DNA of 64,000 nt from Dehalococcoidia bacterium (GTDB lineage: Bacteria; Chloroflexota; Dehalococcoidia; Lucifugimonadales; UBA3495): NCBI GenBank assembly GCA_022827095.1, contig JAJDTP010000019.1:212363-276362 (forward strand), in the 5' to 3' direction. The translations under genes were made by a program, and so were the position numbers. Under the pieces are notes generated by a model. It was not told the DNA's origin, did no database searches, and worked only from the letters and a program-made list of their open reading frames with translations. Positions 27,407 to 37,228 of this stretch are shown in pieces. Each line of letters opens with the position of its first letter. The stretch's first letter is position 1.

Positions 27407-27956
27407 TGGGTACCCGCCGGGCAGGTTCGTCGCTGGCCAGCCGTCTGATCAGGGCGCCCATGTCTCTGATAAAGCCTCGGTTGACGCTGCCTCGTGGTAC
27501 GCGACTGACCCGGTCGCGGTAAACAACCTCGCCAGCGATTCGCGCATCAGCAAACTCTGGGCGAGCCCGTGGAATCGCGTACATGTATATCCTCATTTGC
27601 GCTGCATGCCACGGCCGTTCCTGTCCCGCCTTGACGTCGATGACGCGGACGCGGTCGCCGTGTCTGGTGATCAGGTCCGCCTTTCCGCCGAGGATCGCCG
27701 TTTCGCCGACGAGCCTGAAGGCGTTCTGGTTTTCCACCGACACTTCATGACCGCGTTCCTCCCGCTCTTCGATCTGCTGGTTGAGCAAGCTGGTGTGGGC
27801 TTGCATCCATGCTGATTGGTCGAAGTCTGACGGCTGACGGGCCCAGCCTTTGTGGTGCGCTTTGAACCAGACGGCCCATTCGCAGGAGTTCTCGCCGGTG
27901 AGGAGTTTGGGCAGCCAGGTTGCCCAGATGTAGGGGAAGTCTCGTTGCTCTGCCAC
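27306..27956 (-). CDS. Cas4/RecB-like Fe-S nuclease
   Basis: A 216-residue PD-(D/E)XK nuclease: GKADLI (Asp94), VIDVKAG (Asp107-x-Lys109) and a QMRIYMY motif IV (Gln120). Cys25 together with Cys188, Cys191 and Cys198 (CRFCDIT...C) gives the four-cysteine iron-sulfur pattern of Cas4 and AddB-type nucleases. No cas1 or cas2 is adjacent. An N-terminal fragment of the same family lies at 52777-52906 and a C-terminal piece at 63737-64000. Likely a DNA exonuclease in defence or recombination. Confidence 0.75.
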   Translation of the reverse strand: MAEQRDFPYIWATWLPKLLTGENSCEWAVWFKAHHKGWARQPSDFDQSAWMQAHTSLLNQQIEEREERGHEVSVENQNAFRLVGETAILGGKADLITRHGDRVRVIDVKAGQERPWHAAQMRIYMYAIPRARPEFADARIAGEVVYRDRVSRVPRGSVNRGFIRDMGALIRRLASDEPARRVPSAQECRFCDITSEDCPARIEVDTKRKAVATDDF

Positions 27957-28186
27957 AGTGCGGCCGCCTCGGATGGAGTAGCCGTCGTCGGCCCGTTCCG
28001 AGTTTATGGGCCGGCCTCTTGGTGGCGCTATGGCCGGCTGTCATCAAAAACTTGGCCGCCCCGTTGGTCGGACCGGTGGGTTTTGCTACGGGTCGACGAA
28101 CATTTCATTGGCTGCTGACGCTGCGAATAACTCGCCGCATCAGCCTTCCCGATTTCCTCTCCCGCGCCCGTGCCCTGAACCCTGTT

Positions 28187-28300
28187 CTTCGGCTCTTTTC
28201 AGCCACTCAGAGAGTATTTTGGGGACTTCAGCGTCTCCAACTGCCTTCTGTGCATTTGCGTCTCTGTATGTGGCTGATTTGGGAACTGGCAGGCATTGGT
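28187..28300 (-). repeat. Degenerate dispersed element, copy A
   Basis: Resembles 44846-44938, 45737-45791 and 61801-61903. On the minus strand all contain a GCC-x-TTTC/CAT...CCACATA block followed by GGAGACGCTGAAG-like sequence. This copy forms the last codons of the gene at 28199-29951. Confidence 0.45.
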
Positions 28301-29951
28301 ATCACCTGCTCTCCGCTCCGGTGCCTCAACGCTGTTCGGAACGATTGGTACGCCCGGGGTTATGCGAGCGGCTTCGTTCCGTCGCGGCTCGGTACCCTGT
28401 TTGCCTCGGGGGACCGTAACGCTCAATCCGATACTGGCGACGCGGCCAGACTGTCTGGGGGAACTTGAACGTTCCAGTGGTGGCAGGCGGTCAGTAAGTT
28501 CGCTCAGGAAGGCTGGATCGATGTGTGGCTCCTCCTGCGGGCTGATGAAGCCCAGCCGTTCCGCTATCAGCAGGATCGCTGGTTCCGGCTCCCGTTGGCC
28601 GCTCAGGAACTTGCCCGTTTCTTCCACCAGTTCCAGCGGAGCTTTGCTCACTATGCGCCAGAACCTGATTGGCGATTGCTCCCCGTTCCGGATGGCTTCT
28701 ATGCATCGGCGCATCGCCTTGAGCGCTCTTCCGGATTCGGTGTCCAGCCAGTCCTTTGTTCCCACATATCTCGCTCTGTGGAGGTATGGCATCGCTTCCG
28801 CGCGTTTGGCTTGCTTCTCTTCCGGCGTCAGGTAAATGTCGCGCTCGAACTCGAACCGGGGCTTCCACGACGCTTCGATCGCTTTGGCCCGCTCGCTCAT
28901 CTGAACTCGAGTGATCGGTTCCCCATATTCGGGGATCCGTTCCGTCTTCTGTTCTCCGTCGAGCCAGTTCCTCTCCAGTTTCCGCTCCTTTGCCCAGCCC
29001 CTGACGAGCCGGCACGTTTCAACTGTGTTGCCGCCCTCCCTGATGATCGTCAACCCGTTCGGCATCATCTCTCGCAGAGTGTCGCCGTCGAGCGGTATCA
29101 CATCGACGCGCACGTTATACATGCCGTTGTCGTCTGCGTGTTTTTTGATGGCCTCGCATTTATCCTCGGCCATAGGCCCGTCCCAGATGAGGATGCCGTG
29201 TGTCGGCATCTCCGAGCCGTCCTCGTCTGCTTCGAGGTAGTTTTGGTGCAGGAGGCTGATCCGACGAGTTGTCGCCCGTCTGTTGTGTTGGGCGTTCTTC
29301 CTGAACTTCCATCCTTCGAATGGGTTCGGGGCCGTGAACTGCAGAACGGTCTGAAGTTCTGCCGGGTTACTGGCCAGGTACCTGAGAACCTTCAGGTCCA
29401 GCCTGTACCGGATGCAACCTTCGCATTCGTTGCACGTCTTTGGGATCGTTTTGGTTGCTCCGCCCGGATGAGCGATCGTGATTACGTTGCGCCCGAATCT
29501 CGAGCACCGCCACTCATCCTTTGCGGCTTGGCTCGGCGCCACGAAATAACCGCTTGGTGCGGTCCCTCCAGCTTTGATCCGCGCTGTCGACGTCGCCAAA
29601 TATTGTTGCGTCGGGGAGGAACAGTATTTGCCGCCATCTGACGTTTCGTCCTGGTTAGTCCGGATCGCCCTCAGCCGCCTGTGGAGGTCCGCCCCGCTAA
29701 CTCTCGGCGGACTGTTCTCTTTGGCCAGCTGCTTACCCTGCGACTCTTGCCGAGTGTCGGACTTGTCGCTGTCGATTAAGCCTGCTTCGGTGGCAACCTC
29801 TTTCTGGATCCTCTCGATTTTTTCGCCATCGGCCCATGCCTCAACGTTGATGCGCTTCTTGGCTGAAGGTTGCGTTGGCTCTGCAATATCGGTGTCAATC
29901 GGAATGAGCTTATTCTTGGTGGAAGTGGTTAAAACTTTGTTCAACGGCATT
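28199..29951 (-). CDS. Hypothetical protein with CxxCxxC motif (possible replication or mobilisation protein)
   Basis: A 583-residue protein from the ATG at 29951. The N-terminal 110 residues are low-complexity and polar. A CNECEGCIRYRLDLK cluster (about residue 170) looks like a zinc knuckle of the sort found in phage or plasmid replication initiators. Downstream are HGILIWDGP and VRVDVIPLDGD strands, then helices rich in Arg and Glu. No HUH or other nuclease motif is clear. Its position between integrases and transposases suggests a mobile-element function; none is assigned. Confidence 0.6.
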
Positions 29952-30036
29952 TCTTTTGCGCCGGGCGAGAGCCCGGCGGATTGGGCCGCCCTTATATCGC
30001 ATGAGAGCCGAATACGCAAGCAAAAGCCGCCGTGAA

Positions 30037-30056
30037 CGAGGAAATTTCGCTACTCC
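30037..30056 (+). repeat. GATTTCGCTACTC motif, copy 1
   Basis: CGAGGAAATTTCGCTACTCC, identical in inverse at 37121-37140 and close to copies at 44594, 47041 and 47995. It lies in an otherwise empty stretch (29952-30422) upstream of the gene at 28199 and of a transposase. Confidence 0.55.
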
Positions 30057-30422
30057 GATTCTGCGGTAACAGCAGTGGAAGTTGGTCGGTGATCTGGCGC
30101 TTTTCGTAATCGTCACAGAACACCAAAATCCGGGGTTTTGGCGGGTTCCGGGTAGCGCGGGCTTCGGATATTACATCAGCCCACGAACACAGATCTTCGG
30201 CCGGTCTGCCCAAATCCCGCACATAGCCGACCGTTTCAATTTCCCGGAAGATTTTTCGGCTGAAGTCGCAAAAAGTCGGTCAGTGTGACTTTGATGAGCC
30301 GCTCGTAGGCTTCTGTAACGGGGGCGTGCAGGTTGCCCACTCGGCTAATCCTCCAGTGGCATGACCCCCTCGCAAATGAGCACTTTTCAAGTAGGAAAAG
30401 CGCTCAAGACCCCCATTTCGCG

Positions 30423-30451
30423 TTGAGCCCCGGACGCTGCCGGGGTATAAT
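30423..30451 (+). promoter_or_regulatory. Promoter of the transposase
   Basis: TTGAGC, 17 bp, TATAAT; the spacer itself is an inverted repeat (CCCCGG/CCGGGG). A hairpin at 30480-30509 (GACCGC/GCGGTC arms) follows in the leader, as in IS elements that limit transposase translation from outside transcripts. Confidence 0.65.
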
Positions 30452-30542
30452 TTACGCAGCGAATTCCGAACAAAAAAGTTGACCGCCCGGCGCTGGAACG
30501 CCAAGCGGTCGATTGCCCCCTCAGACCCTGTGAAAAATCCTC

Positions 30543-32027
30543 GTGGGCGATTTCTATTCTAATTATACCCACAATCACAATCAACCACCGAAAAGCGGCT
30601 TCGGCTTCCTCGAATCCGTTATCGATGGGGCGGTCTCGCATACTGACGATCTGGCCGGGGTCGTCGACGCTCCCCACGCAAAAGGCGGGAACCCAGGCTT
30701 CGCGGCCGCGCCCATGCTCCGTGCCTTGGTCATGCAGTACGCGCTGACCGAGCGCTACGCCAATGTCTTCCTGAACCGCTTGGGCAGCGATGAGCGGCTG
30801 CTGCGCCTCTGCGGGCTGAAACACGCCCCCAGCGAAGGCGCCTACAGCCGGTTCAAGAAGAAACTGGCTCCTTACAAAGATTTCCTCCGCGTCGTCATTT
30901 CCGAGGCATTTCTCGAATGCGGACAGGAGATCGAGCGGATGCGTGAAGAGGGCCTGATCCCGGAGGACACTCCCCCGCTGGGGCACTCGCTGGTCATCGA
31001 CAGCACCGACGTTGAGGCTTGGGCGAGGCCCGGGCGGACCAGCCGAAAGACCCGCGAGTGGGTTCCTTCGAAGGACCCCGACGCCGAGTGGGGACACCGC
31101 ACCGCCAAGAACCCCCGCTCCTTGAAGGCTCGCGCCAGCGGGCAGGGCAAGTCCAAGTCCAAGACTCCCAAAGTGAAGGGCGACGAGGCGGATGGCCGGG
31201 ACACCAAAGACGAGCTGTACTTCGGCTACAAGGTCGATGTAATCGGGGACTCCAACCACGGGCTGCCGCTGTTCGCCGCCACCCGTCCAGCCAACGCCAG
31301 CGATGTTGCGGTGATGGTCCAGGATCTGGACGACTGCCTGGCGTTGTACCGCACGCTGAGCCCGCGGTACTTCCTCGGAGACAAGGGCTACGACAGCTTG
31401 GACAACATCTTGCATATCATCGGCTTGGGCATGATCCCCGTGGTCGCCATCAGGCGCCCCGAGAAGGACAAGGAGACCGGCCTACGGCTGTACGACGGCA
31501 CCTATGTTGAAGACGGCCGGCCGCTCTGCATCGGCGGCATGGCCATGGAGTACATCGAGACTCACCCAGAGTGGGGCCACCTGTTCCGGTGTCTCCCTGA
31601 CAGCTGTCCCCTGAAGGAAACCGTCCAGTTCACGCGACACTGCGATTACGAGCACTACGAGAAGCCCGAGGGCTGGCTGCTGCGGATCGTCGGTCTGCTG
31701 CCGCGCTGCTCTGAGGAATGGAAGTCCGAGTACAAGAAGCGTCCGAGTGAGGAGCGGTATTTCAGCAGTGTCAAGCACAGCCGTTTGATGGACACCCACC
31801 GTTGCCTGAACGGCCCAAAGGTGTCGTTGCATGTGGCACTGTCGTCGCTGGCCTACTTGGCCACGGCACTGGCTCACCTCAAGATCGACGACTACGCCCA
31901 CATGAGGCACATGCGGATCAAGTTACCGTCGGCTGAGGGCACAAGCCGAAACCGGCCACGGTCGGCGACGCCGGCCTGCCGTGACCCTAGTTGCGGCTGT
32001 TGTATCCGGTGGCGCGAAGTGGCGTAG
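30543..32027 (+). CDS. DDE transposase (IS4/IS5/IS1182-like)
   Basis: A 494-residue transposase with an N-terminal DUF772-like domain (RALVMQYALTERYANVFLNR) and an RNase H-fold core. Catalytic residues: Asp153 in VIDSTDVEAW, Asp280 in FLGDKGYDS and Glu403/404 in SEERYFS. Between them is a basic insertion (residues about 175-220). Translation starts at GTG 30543. Possible element ends are TGGCATGAC near 30357 and GTCGTGCCA near 32033, a weak inverted match, so the IS borders are uncertain. Confidence 0.85.
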   Translation: MGDFYSNYTHNHNQPPKSGFGFLESVIDGAVSHTDDLAGVVDAPHAKGGNPGFAAAPMLRALVMQYALTERYANVFLNRLGSDERLLRLCGLKHAPSEGAYSRFKKKLAPYKDFLRVVISEAFLECGQEIERMREEGLIPEDTPPLGHSLVIDSTDVEAWARPGRTSRKTREWVPSKDPDAEWGHRTAKNPRSLKARASGQGKSKSKTPKVKGDEADGRDTKDELYFGYKVDVIGDSNHGLPLFAATRPANASDVAVMVQDLDDCLALYRTLSPRYFLGDKGYDSLDNILHIIGLGMIPVVAIRRPEKDKETGLRLYDGTYVEDGRPLCIGGMAMEYIETHPEWGHLFRCLPDSCPLKETVQFTRHCDYEHYEKPEGWLLRIVGLLPRCSEEWKSEYKKRPSEERYFSSVKHSRLMDTHRCLNGPKVSLHVALSSLAYLATALAHLKIDDYAHMRHMRIKLPSAEGTSRNRPRSATPACRDPSCGCCIRWREVA

Positions 32028-32310
32028 TGTCGTGCCATCGGACTTCAGGATCAGTCTGACGGCGGCAAAGACAGTCTGCTCTGGGTAGGTTCCGAAACGG
32101 CCAGTTGCTTTATCCTTGGGGGCTAACGTTCCACGCAGACCATGGCGAACCTCACGTCGGTGACACTTTGATTTTCTCGTGTCTCTCTTAGCCCGGAGAA
32201 CCTCGCACGAATGGGTGTCTGCTTTCGATGCCAATTGCGGTGCCAGATCGTAATGGGCGTCGCGGTGCTATAGAATCGGTCTGGTGCCACTGCGCAGAGA
32301 CGCCCAGCTG

Positions 32311-32865
32311 TCAAATTGTCTCGAACACCAAGCTTACGTATGATTGGGGCACATCGTAGGGTGACATCTTTGGGTTTCGCAGGTCGAAATCTTCGTGCCA
32401 CCTCACCATATTCTCTGCGACCACCTGCCGCGCAGCGTCTGACAGTCTGGAGGTAGGCGTTGACGACTCTGCGTTGATCGATTCCCGGACAGCCGTCCTC
32501 TCAAAGGCCAATCTTTTTTGCCAAAGCCAAGAGTCAAGCCCGATGTTTACAATCGCCCATTCCCGCCACCACCGTCCGTCTCGCACGCAATGGGACAGGA
32601 ACCATAATCCCTCGTCCATCGGCATCGTTTCCCACGATGCAAGGTCGTTGGATAGCCAGAATTGCCAGAGTGCGTCGTCCAGGACAGTTTCTTCTAAGAT
32701 GGCTTCCCGTTGTTGACCAACTATAGGGTCCCCATTTGGGCCAGTCAGCTGGAGAGTACTCCAACGATCTCGTATGCGACGGTGTGCCTCCTCTGAGATC
32801 GGAAACGATGGCACGAGATCGCCGTTGGGAGCTTCACGCAGACCTTGGAAAAAGAATCCGGACAT
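32311..32865 (-). CDS. Hypothetical protein
   Basis: A 184-residue Trp-rich, mostly helical protein (for example DDALWQFWLSNDLASWE and DGRWWREWAIVNIG). GGGAGG stands 7 bases before the ATG at 32865. It lies 100 bp downstream of the SIR2-linked gene on the same strand and may be the last gene of that unit. No family recognised. Confidence 0.6.
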   Translation of the reverse strand: MSGFFFQGLREAPNGDLVPSFPISEEAHRRIRDRWSTLQLTGPNGDPIVGQQREAILEETVLDDALWQFWLSNDLASWETMPMDEGLWFLSHCVRDGRWWREWAIVNIGLDSWLWQKRLAFERTAVRESINAESSTPTSRLSDAARQVVAENMVRWHEDFDLRNPKMSPYDVPQSYVSLVFETI

Positions 32866-32967
32866 TGATTGCCTCCCGATGCAGACACTACTTGAGCGGA
32901 CCTTGTCGGTATAACCGCGAGGGATGAATGGGTAAGTGCCGCGTCGTTTTCGCCGTTTTCTCTTGGT

Positions 32968-34557
32968 TTACCGAAAGGCCTCGAGTATCGCTCTTATCTG
33001 GGCCTTGAGGTCCAGGATCTGCCCGGCCGCCCGTTCACTCGGACTTGCTTCCTCAATCTTGTTCAGCACTTCCAGAGCTGTTCCCCATTCTGTTGTGATC
33101 CCTGATCTTTCGCTCCAGTTCATCAGCAAGTCGGTAGCTAGGTCAGGGTACGTGGACACCGCCCTGGAGCGTTTGAGCTCGATGAAAAGTGGAATGTCCG
33201 GCCCTTTCCATGGGGTCGCTTTTGCCAGTGTCACGGCCTCGGCGAAAGGCTCGGTCAGGTGAGGCACCCACCCGACCATGTGGGTCCCCTCCGCCGGGCT
33301 GATCGGTTTGGGCGAACCCATGTTGCGGTCTTGCCAGTATTCCCTGACCCAGCGCTCCCACCAATCTTTCTGCTGTTCGGCGTCGGTTTCCCTGAGCCTG
33401 TTTTTCATGGCCTCGGCGATGAGTACGCTCGTTTCCTTGCTGCTGCTTTTGACGGTTTCCTTGAGCCACTCCCTTGGCTCCGCGGCGTAATGGCAGAGTA
33501 ACTTCGTGTATGCGTCGGCGAAAAGGCGGTTGGTGCGGGGTTCGTTGTTCGGTTGCTCGACGAGTTCGCTAAATTTGTCTTGGAAAGTATGACCCAGCAC
33601 TTGGGCCACTTGTGGGGTGATGTTCTGTGCTTCGACTAGCCCGCCCCATGCGGCGCTCTCCCTGTTTCCACCGCAAGTGAACATCGGTTGGATGGTTTCT
33701 TCGGCCCACGCCTGGTCAATGTGCCACAGAAACCCGGCCTGTCCCGCGAGGATTGCCGAGCCCAGGTCTCCTTTGAGAGAGTCATCGTCAACGATCTGGT
33801 TAAGACCACTTGTGCTGGTGGGACTGAATATTTCTCTCTGCGATGCCTGTGTCCTGACGGCTGTCGCTTCCAGCCAGAACGTGGCGAGGTATCCCATCTG
33901 GTAGAAATTGAACGCTGCTTCGTGCCACCCTTGGACCGGCATCTCGTCGCCGCATCTGATGTGGTCCCATAGCGGCAGCGCCACTTGCTCTGCTTCGTCG
34001 ATGAGGTTGATGGCGTAGCTTTTGCCGCCGTTTCTCGTTAAAGCGTGAAGGCTTTCTGCAATGTCCCCGGCGTGGTGCGTATAGACGTCTCGCACGGAGA
34101 ACCATTCCAGCACTTTCCGGTGTTGCTCCTCTTGTAGGTCGGCCACACGCCATCCCGATATGATGTCTTTCCATACAGGCTCCGACCACTGCTGTTGCTT
34201 GGCCAATTCTCGGGCTATGCCGTCCCCCCATTGGGGATTTTGACGCGTCGTCTCCTGAACGCTCCACAGGCCTGGTATGAGCTCCTCGGGTTGCGCTTGG
34301 CGGTTGCTCTCCATGAGCCAACTGACGAGTTGCTCCGCAGCCGTTTCCTTCAGGGAATCCGGTGTAAAGGGGTCGCCGATGATGACCATGGGTTCACTTA
34401 TCATCAGCCCCGGCTGTAGCGGATCTGTCCATTCCCAGCTGTGTGATTCCTCCATCGGGGCGATCTCATCCCTGAGTATCTGGCACTCCGGGGCGGTTTC
34501 TTGCAATGCCTTCAGGAGGTTGTACCGGCGGCGCTCGGTGGCGTTCTGAGTGGTCAT
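32968..34557 (-). CDS. Large partner protein coupled to the SIR2 gene
   Basis: A 529-residue helical protein with no recognisable catalytic motif. Its ATG overlaps the SIR2 gene's stop (ATGA), so the two are translationally coupled. Together they total about 1,167 residues, close to single-chain SIR2-DUF4020/DSR-type antiphage proteins, and the helical character fits a C-terminal sensor portion. I read it as the split-off sensing half of such a protein; a separate accessory subunit is the alternative. Confidence 0.65.
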   Translation of the reverse strand: MTTQNATERRRYNLLKALQETAPECQILRDEIAPMEESHSWEWTDPLQPGLMISEPMVIIGDPFTPDSLKETAAEQLVSWLMESNRQAQPEELIPGLWSVQETTRQNPQWGDGIARELAKQQQWSEPVWKDIISGWRVADLQEEQHRKVLEWFSVRDVYTHHAGDIAESLHALTRNGGKSYAINLIDEAEQVALPLWDHIRCGDEMPVQGWHEAAFNFYQMGYLATFWLEATAVRTQASQREIFSPTSTSGLNQIVDDDSLKGDLGSAILAGQAGFLWHIDQAWAEETIQPMFTCGGNRESAAWGGLVEAQNITPQVAQVLGHTFQDKFSELVEQPNNEPRTNRLFADAYTKLLCHYAAEPREWLKETVKSSSKETSVLIAEAMKNRLRETDAEQQKDWWERWVREYWQDRNMGSPKPISPAEGTHMVGWVPHLTEPFAEAVTLAKATPWKGPDIPLFIELKRSRAVSTYPDLATDLLMNWSERSGITTEWGTALEVLNKIEEASPSERAAGQILDLKAQIRAILEAFR

Positions 34558-36470
34558 GGCGTCTCTTCCTCGTTGTTGTCCTGTTTGAGGGCCTCGACTA
34601 CGCGTCGTCGATAGTCATCGCTGAGGTCCTTGAATGCCTCAATGAGCAGTTGATCCGTCTCAAGGTTTCTCCCGCTGTCCATGGGCACAGCCTTTCTGAA
34701 TAGCCATTCGACTTTTTCGTCTGCCCTTTGGTCCGGTCTCATGCGGATGGAATGGACGGCCAGCCTTCTTGCCAGAGGGGACTGGGAGGCTATCAGGCGG
34801 TCCACCCGTGATTCCAGCAGTTCGGGTTCATTTTGTCCCATCCATTCCAAGCAGTCTCTGGCGATGTTCACCATCTGGTCGATGCCCGCTTCTCGGTGGT
34901 TGCTTTTGGAATCTCCTATCAGGTGCCGTCCCGAAGAGTCTGTGTCGCGTTCGGCGTTGCCTCGACCCCATTGCTCCAGGGTTCTATGTCGGTTTTCGAT
35001 ATGCCTCACCGCGTGTTCCAAGGTTATAGCCGCGACCGTTTCCATGTGCTGGCTCACGGCGGCCCAGGCAGCCGACAACATCCAGGTCTCTCCCAAGGTC
35101 GTCAGCTCAATTTGGTCCCCTGCGCGTCGCCTTGGCTGTGCTCTGATGACAGGCCGGAACAATTCGTCGAAGATGTTCGCGGCTTCCTGGTATAGTTCGC
35201 GCTGCACACATAGTTCAGCCAGCCTGTATAGGCCGTCCGATTTGCGGGAATCCAGTTCCGCTGGGGCTGCTGAGAGCAGGTACGACACCCAGCGGCTTAT
35301 CGTGCTGGACGTTCTGGTATGTCCATCGGCGAGTAGCCGGTGGATGGTTTCCCACCAGAGCTGCGGATGCAGTTTTTGTCCGGCTTGCGTGATCGTGGCT
35401 ATGGCTTCGTTTGGGTCGTGAGCAGCAAGTAGTCGCGCCAGCCACGTCAAAAGCAGGCCATTCTCCATGATGGGTGAGTCGTCAAAAGCCCCCACGGCAT
35501 ACTGCCTGTCTACGCACCATTCGATCCAGCCGAGGCTCTGTGCGTTGGATGTGAATGCCGGCGTGAGTTCCGGGTCCTGCAATGCTCGGGCGACGATGTT
35601 CTGCGATCTTGTGTCAGGGGGAGGATTCGGTTGGCTCGCTATTTGCGCGATCATTTGGTGCCATGTTGAGGAAGACCTTCTCTGGTACTCCGCCAGCTCG
35701 GCGATGGCTTGGGCTGCCTCGTCGTGGTTTTGGTTTTCCCTTAGCTGGTACGCGATGGGTTCTATACCTAGGGAATTCCAACTTTGATTGCCAACCGTCA
35801 GTTCGTGCGTGAGGATGAACCTCCGCGCTGGTTCGTTGCTGGCCGGCATGGCCCGCGCCAGATAGCGCACTATCGGGTCTTGGTGGCTGTATCCGACGAA
35901 GAGAATGTGCTGTGTCCTGAAAAGTCCTTGGAGGAACTCCAATGCCCAACGCTCGTCCAAGTAGGCTCTGCCTATGTCTGAGTCCGTTAGGACCATGTCT
36001 TGAGGCTGATCAATTACTCCGTGCAGATTTACTATTCCGGTGAATCGTCCGCCGGGTGGAAGTGCCGGTGCGGCATAAACCTTCCCGGCTTTTTGTAGGT
36101 CCTCTCCTGTCCCCGTCGCCTGGAACAATTGGTCGAAGTTGGTGGTTACGAGTTTTGGCCGCGCCCCCCTTGGTCGAATGTCCAACAGGTCGCGATGAAG
36201 TTGGTTTGGATCGGCGTCGGTGAGTTGCCCGACGATGTAGGACCTTATGTCGTGGTCCTCCATTTCAAGCCTACCAAGGAACTGATCGACGTTTTCCTCG
36301 TCGGTTTGGTTCACTTGGAAGTACTTCTGCACTCGTTGTAGCAGAACAGGAAAGCTGGGCAATTTCGATGGCTTTGGGACCGACACGCCAGCTCCGGCAA
36401 AGACCACCAAGTTATCGTCGCGAAGCGCGTTCATCAGCCTATCGTTGAATTCGACGTTCCCGAATTTCAT
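34554..36470 (-). CDS. SIR2-domain defence protein (DSR-like NADase candidate)
   Basis: A 638-residue protein. Residues about 1-260 are a SIR2 fold: VVFAGAGVSVPKP (GAG at 26-28), VTTNFDQLF (about residue 120), VNLHGVID (candidate catalytic His, about residue 165) and FVGYSHQDPIVRYL. The remainder is helical, TPR-like. In antiphage systems such SIR2 domains hydrolyse NAD+ when a linked sensor detects infection. It is the first gene of a coupled pair and sits among other defence genes. Function is inferred from family and context. Confidence 0.8.
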   Translation of the reverse strand: MKFGNVEFNDRLMNALRDDNLVVFAGAGVSVPKPSKLPSFPVLLQRVQKYFQVNQTDEENVDQFLGRLEMEDHDIRSYIVGQLTDADPNQLHRDLLDIRPRGARPKLVTTNFDQLFQATGTGEDLQKAGKVYAAPALPPGGRFTGIVNLHGVIDQPQDMVLTDSDIGRAYLDERWALEFLQGLFRTQHILFVGYSHQDPIVRYLARAMPASNEPARRFILTHELTVGNQSWNSLGIEPIAYQLRENQNHDEAAQAIAELAEYQRRSSSTWHQMIAQIASQPNPPPDTRSQNIVARALQDPELTPAFTSNAQSLGWIEWCVDRQYAVGAFDDSPIMENGLLLTWLARLLAAHDPNEAIATITQAGQKLHPQLWWETIHRLLADGHTRTSSTISRWVSYLLSAAPAELDSRKSDGLYRLAELCVQRELYQEAANIFDELFRPVIRAQPRRRAGDQIELTTLGETWMLSAAWAAVSQHMETVAAITLEHAVRHIENRHRTLEQWGRGNAERDTDSSGRHLIGDSKSNHREAGIDQMVNIARDCLEWMGQNEPELLESRVDRLIASQSPLARRLAVHSIRMRPDQRADEKVEWLFRKAVPMDSGRNLETDQLLIEAFKDLSDDYRRRVVEALKQDNNEEETP

Positions 36471-37228
36471 GAGCGTTCGCGCTTCAATTGGTCCACTGAT
36501 TTATGACACGGCCCGGATTGCAGTCGTCGGTGACTCGGACAACCGGAGTGCCTTGTTTTTGTGGCTTCCCGTTCGTCACCGAGCATCGTTGCCGCGGCTT
36601 TTTCACGCCGCGCCGCGAGCAGAAATCATTGAGCCTGGGGCGTCTCGAAAACGCCTCAGGCTTATCAGGCGAAGCGGCTTGAAGCGAGGCCAACGCGAGG
36701 ACTTCTTGTTCCGCGCTGGACCGGGATGGTGATGCCCAGTCAGTTGCCGGCAATCTTGTTCCACTCCATTCGCGTGTCCGCTGGGACTATCCCAGCGTTC
36801 CGCCCTTAAGATAGAAGCCTGACGGGCGGAGAACCGTGTAGCGGCGGTTTGGACAGCCGGCTATGATGTTCGCAAACAAACCGCCGCAACGCGATTGCGG
36901 ATGCTAATGTTACATCGCGCTAAGGTTTCGGTAAAGTAGCGCGGCGTCGGTCCATGATTTCTGCACTCCGCGGGGTCGGCACCAACCCGTTTGGCTACTC
37001 TGCGGTCACAGTCATCTGACTGCGGTAAGGTCTTGGCGATTTACCAAATTATCTTCAGTGAGGACGGTTGCGGAATTCGTCGGTGTATCGGTCAATATCC
37101 GCCCCTGATCCCAAGGATTTGGAGTAGCGAAATTTCCTCGTGAACGCAGCGGCGGCTCTTCGCCGAGTCCTTGTGCGCGGATGAGAACCCGCGGACACGG
37201 CGGCGTCAGGAGTAAACGCGCTTGCATT
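36471..37228. other. Intergenic with a cluster of perfect hairpins
   Basis: No gene is seen. At 36781-36900 four stems follow each other: CTGGGA-CTA-TCCCAG (36781-36795), TCCGCCC/GGGCGGA (36799-36830), GCGGCGGTTT/AAACCGCCGC (36841-36887) and an alternative overlapping CCGCAA/TTGCGG (36884-36900). A copy of the GATTTCGCTACTC-type motif lies at 37121-37140. It could hold a structured RNA or the end of a mobile element. Confidence 0.5.
37121..37140 (-). repeat. GATTTCGCTACTC motif, copy 2
   Basis: GGAGTAGCGAAATTTCCTCG, the exact inverse of copy 1 at 30037-30056. Confidence 0.55.

Noticed and set aside
27306..27956. Cas4-like nuclease as part of a working CRISPR adaptation operon
   Set aside because: No cas1, cas2 or intact repeat array nearby; the degenerate repeats lie 19 kb away.
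28523..29641. 372-codon plus-strand frame
   Set aside because: Antisense shadow of the CxxCxxC protein, which has a start and motif on the minus strand.
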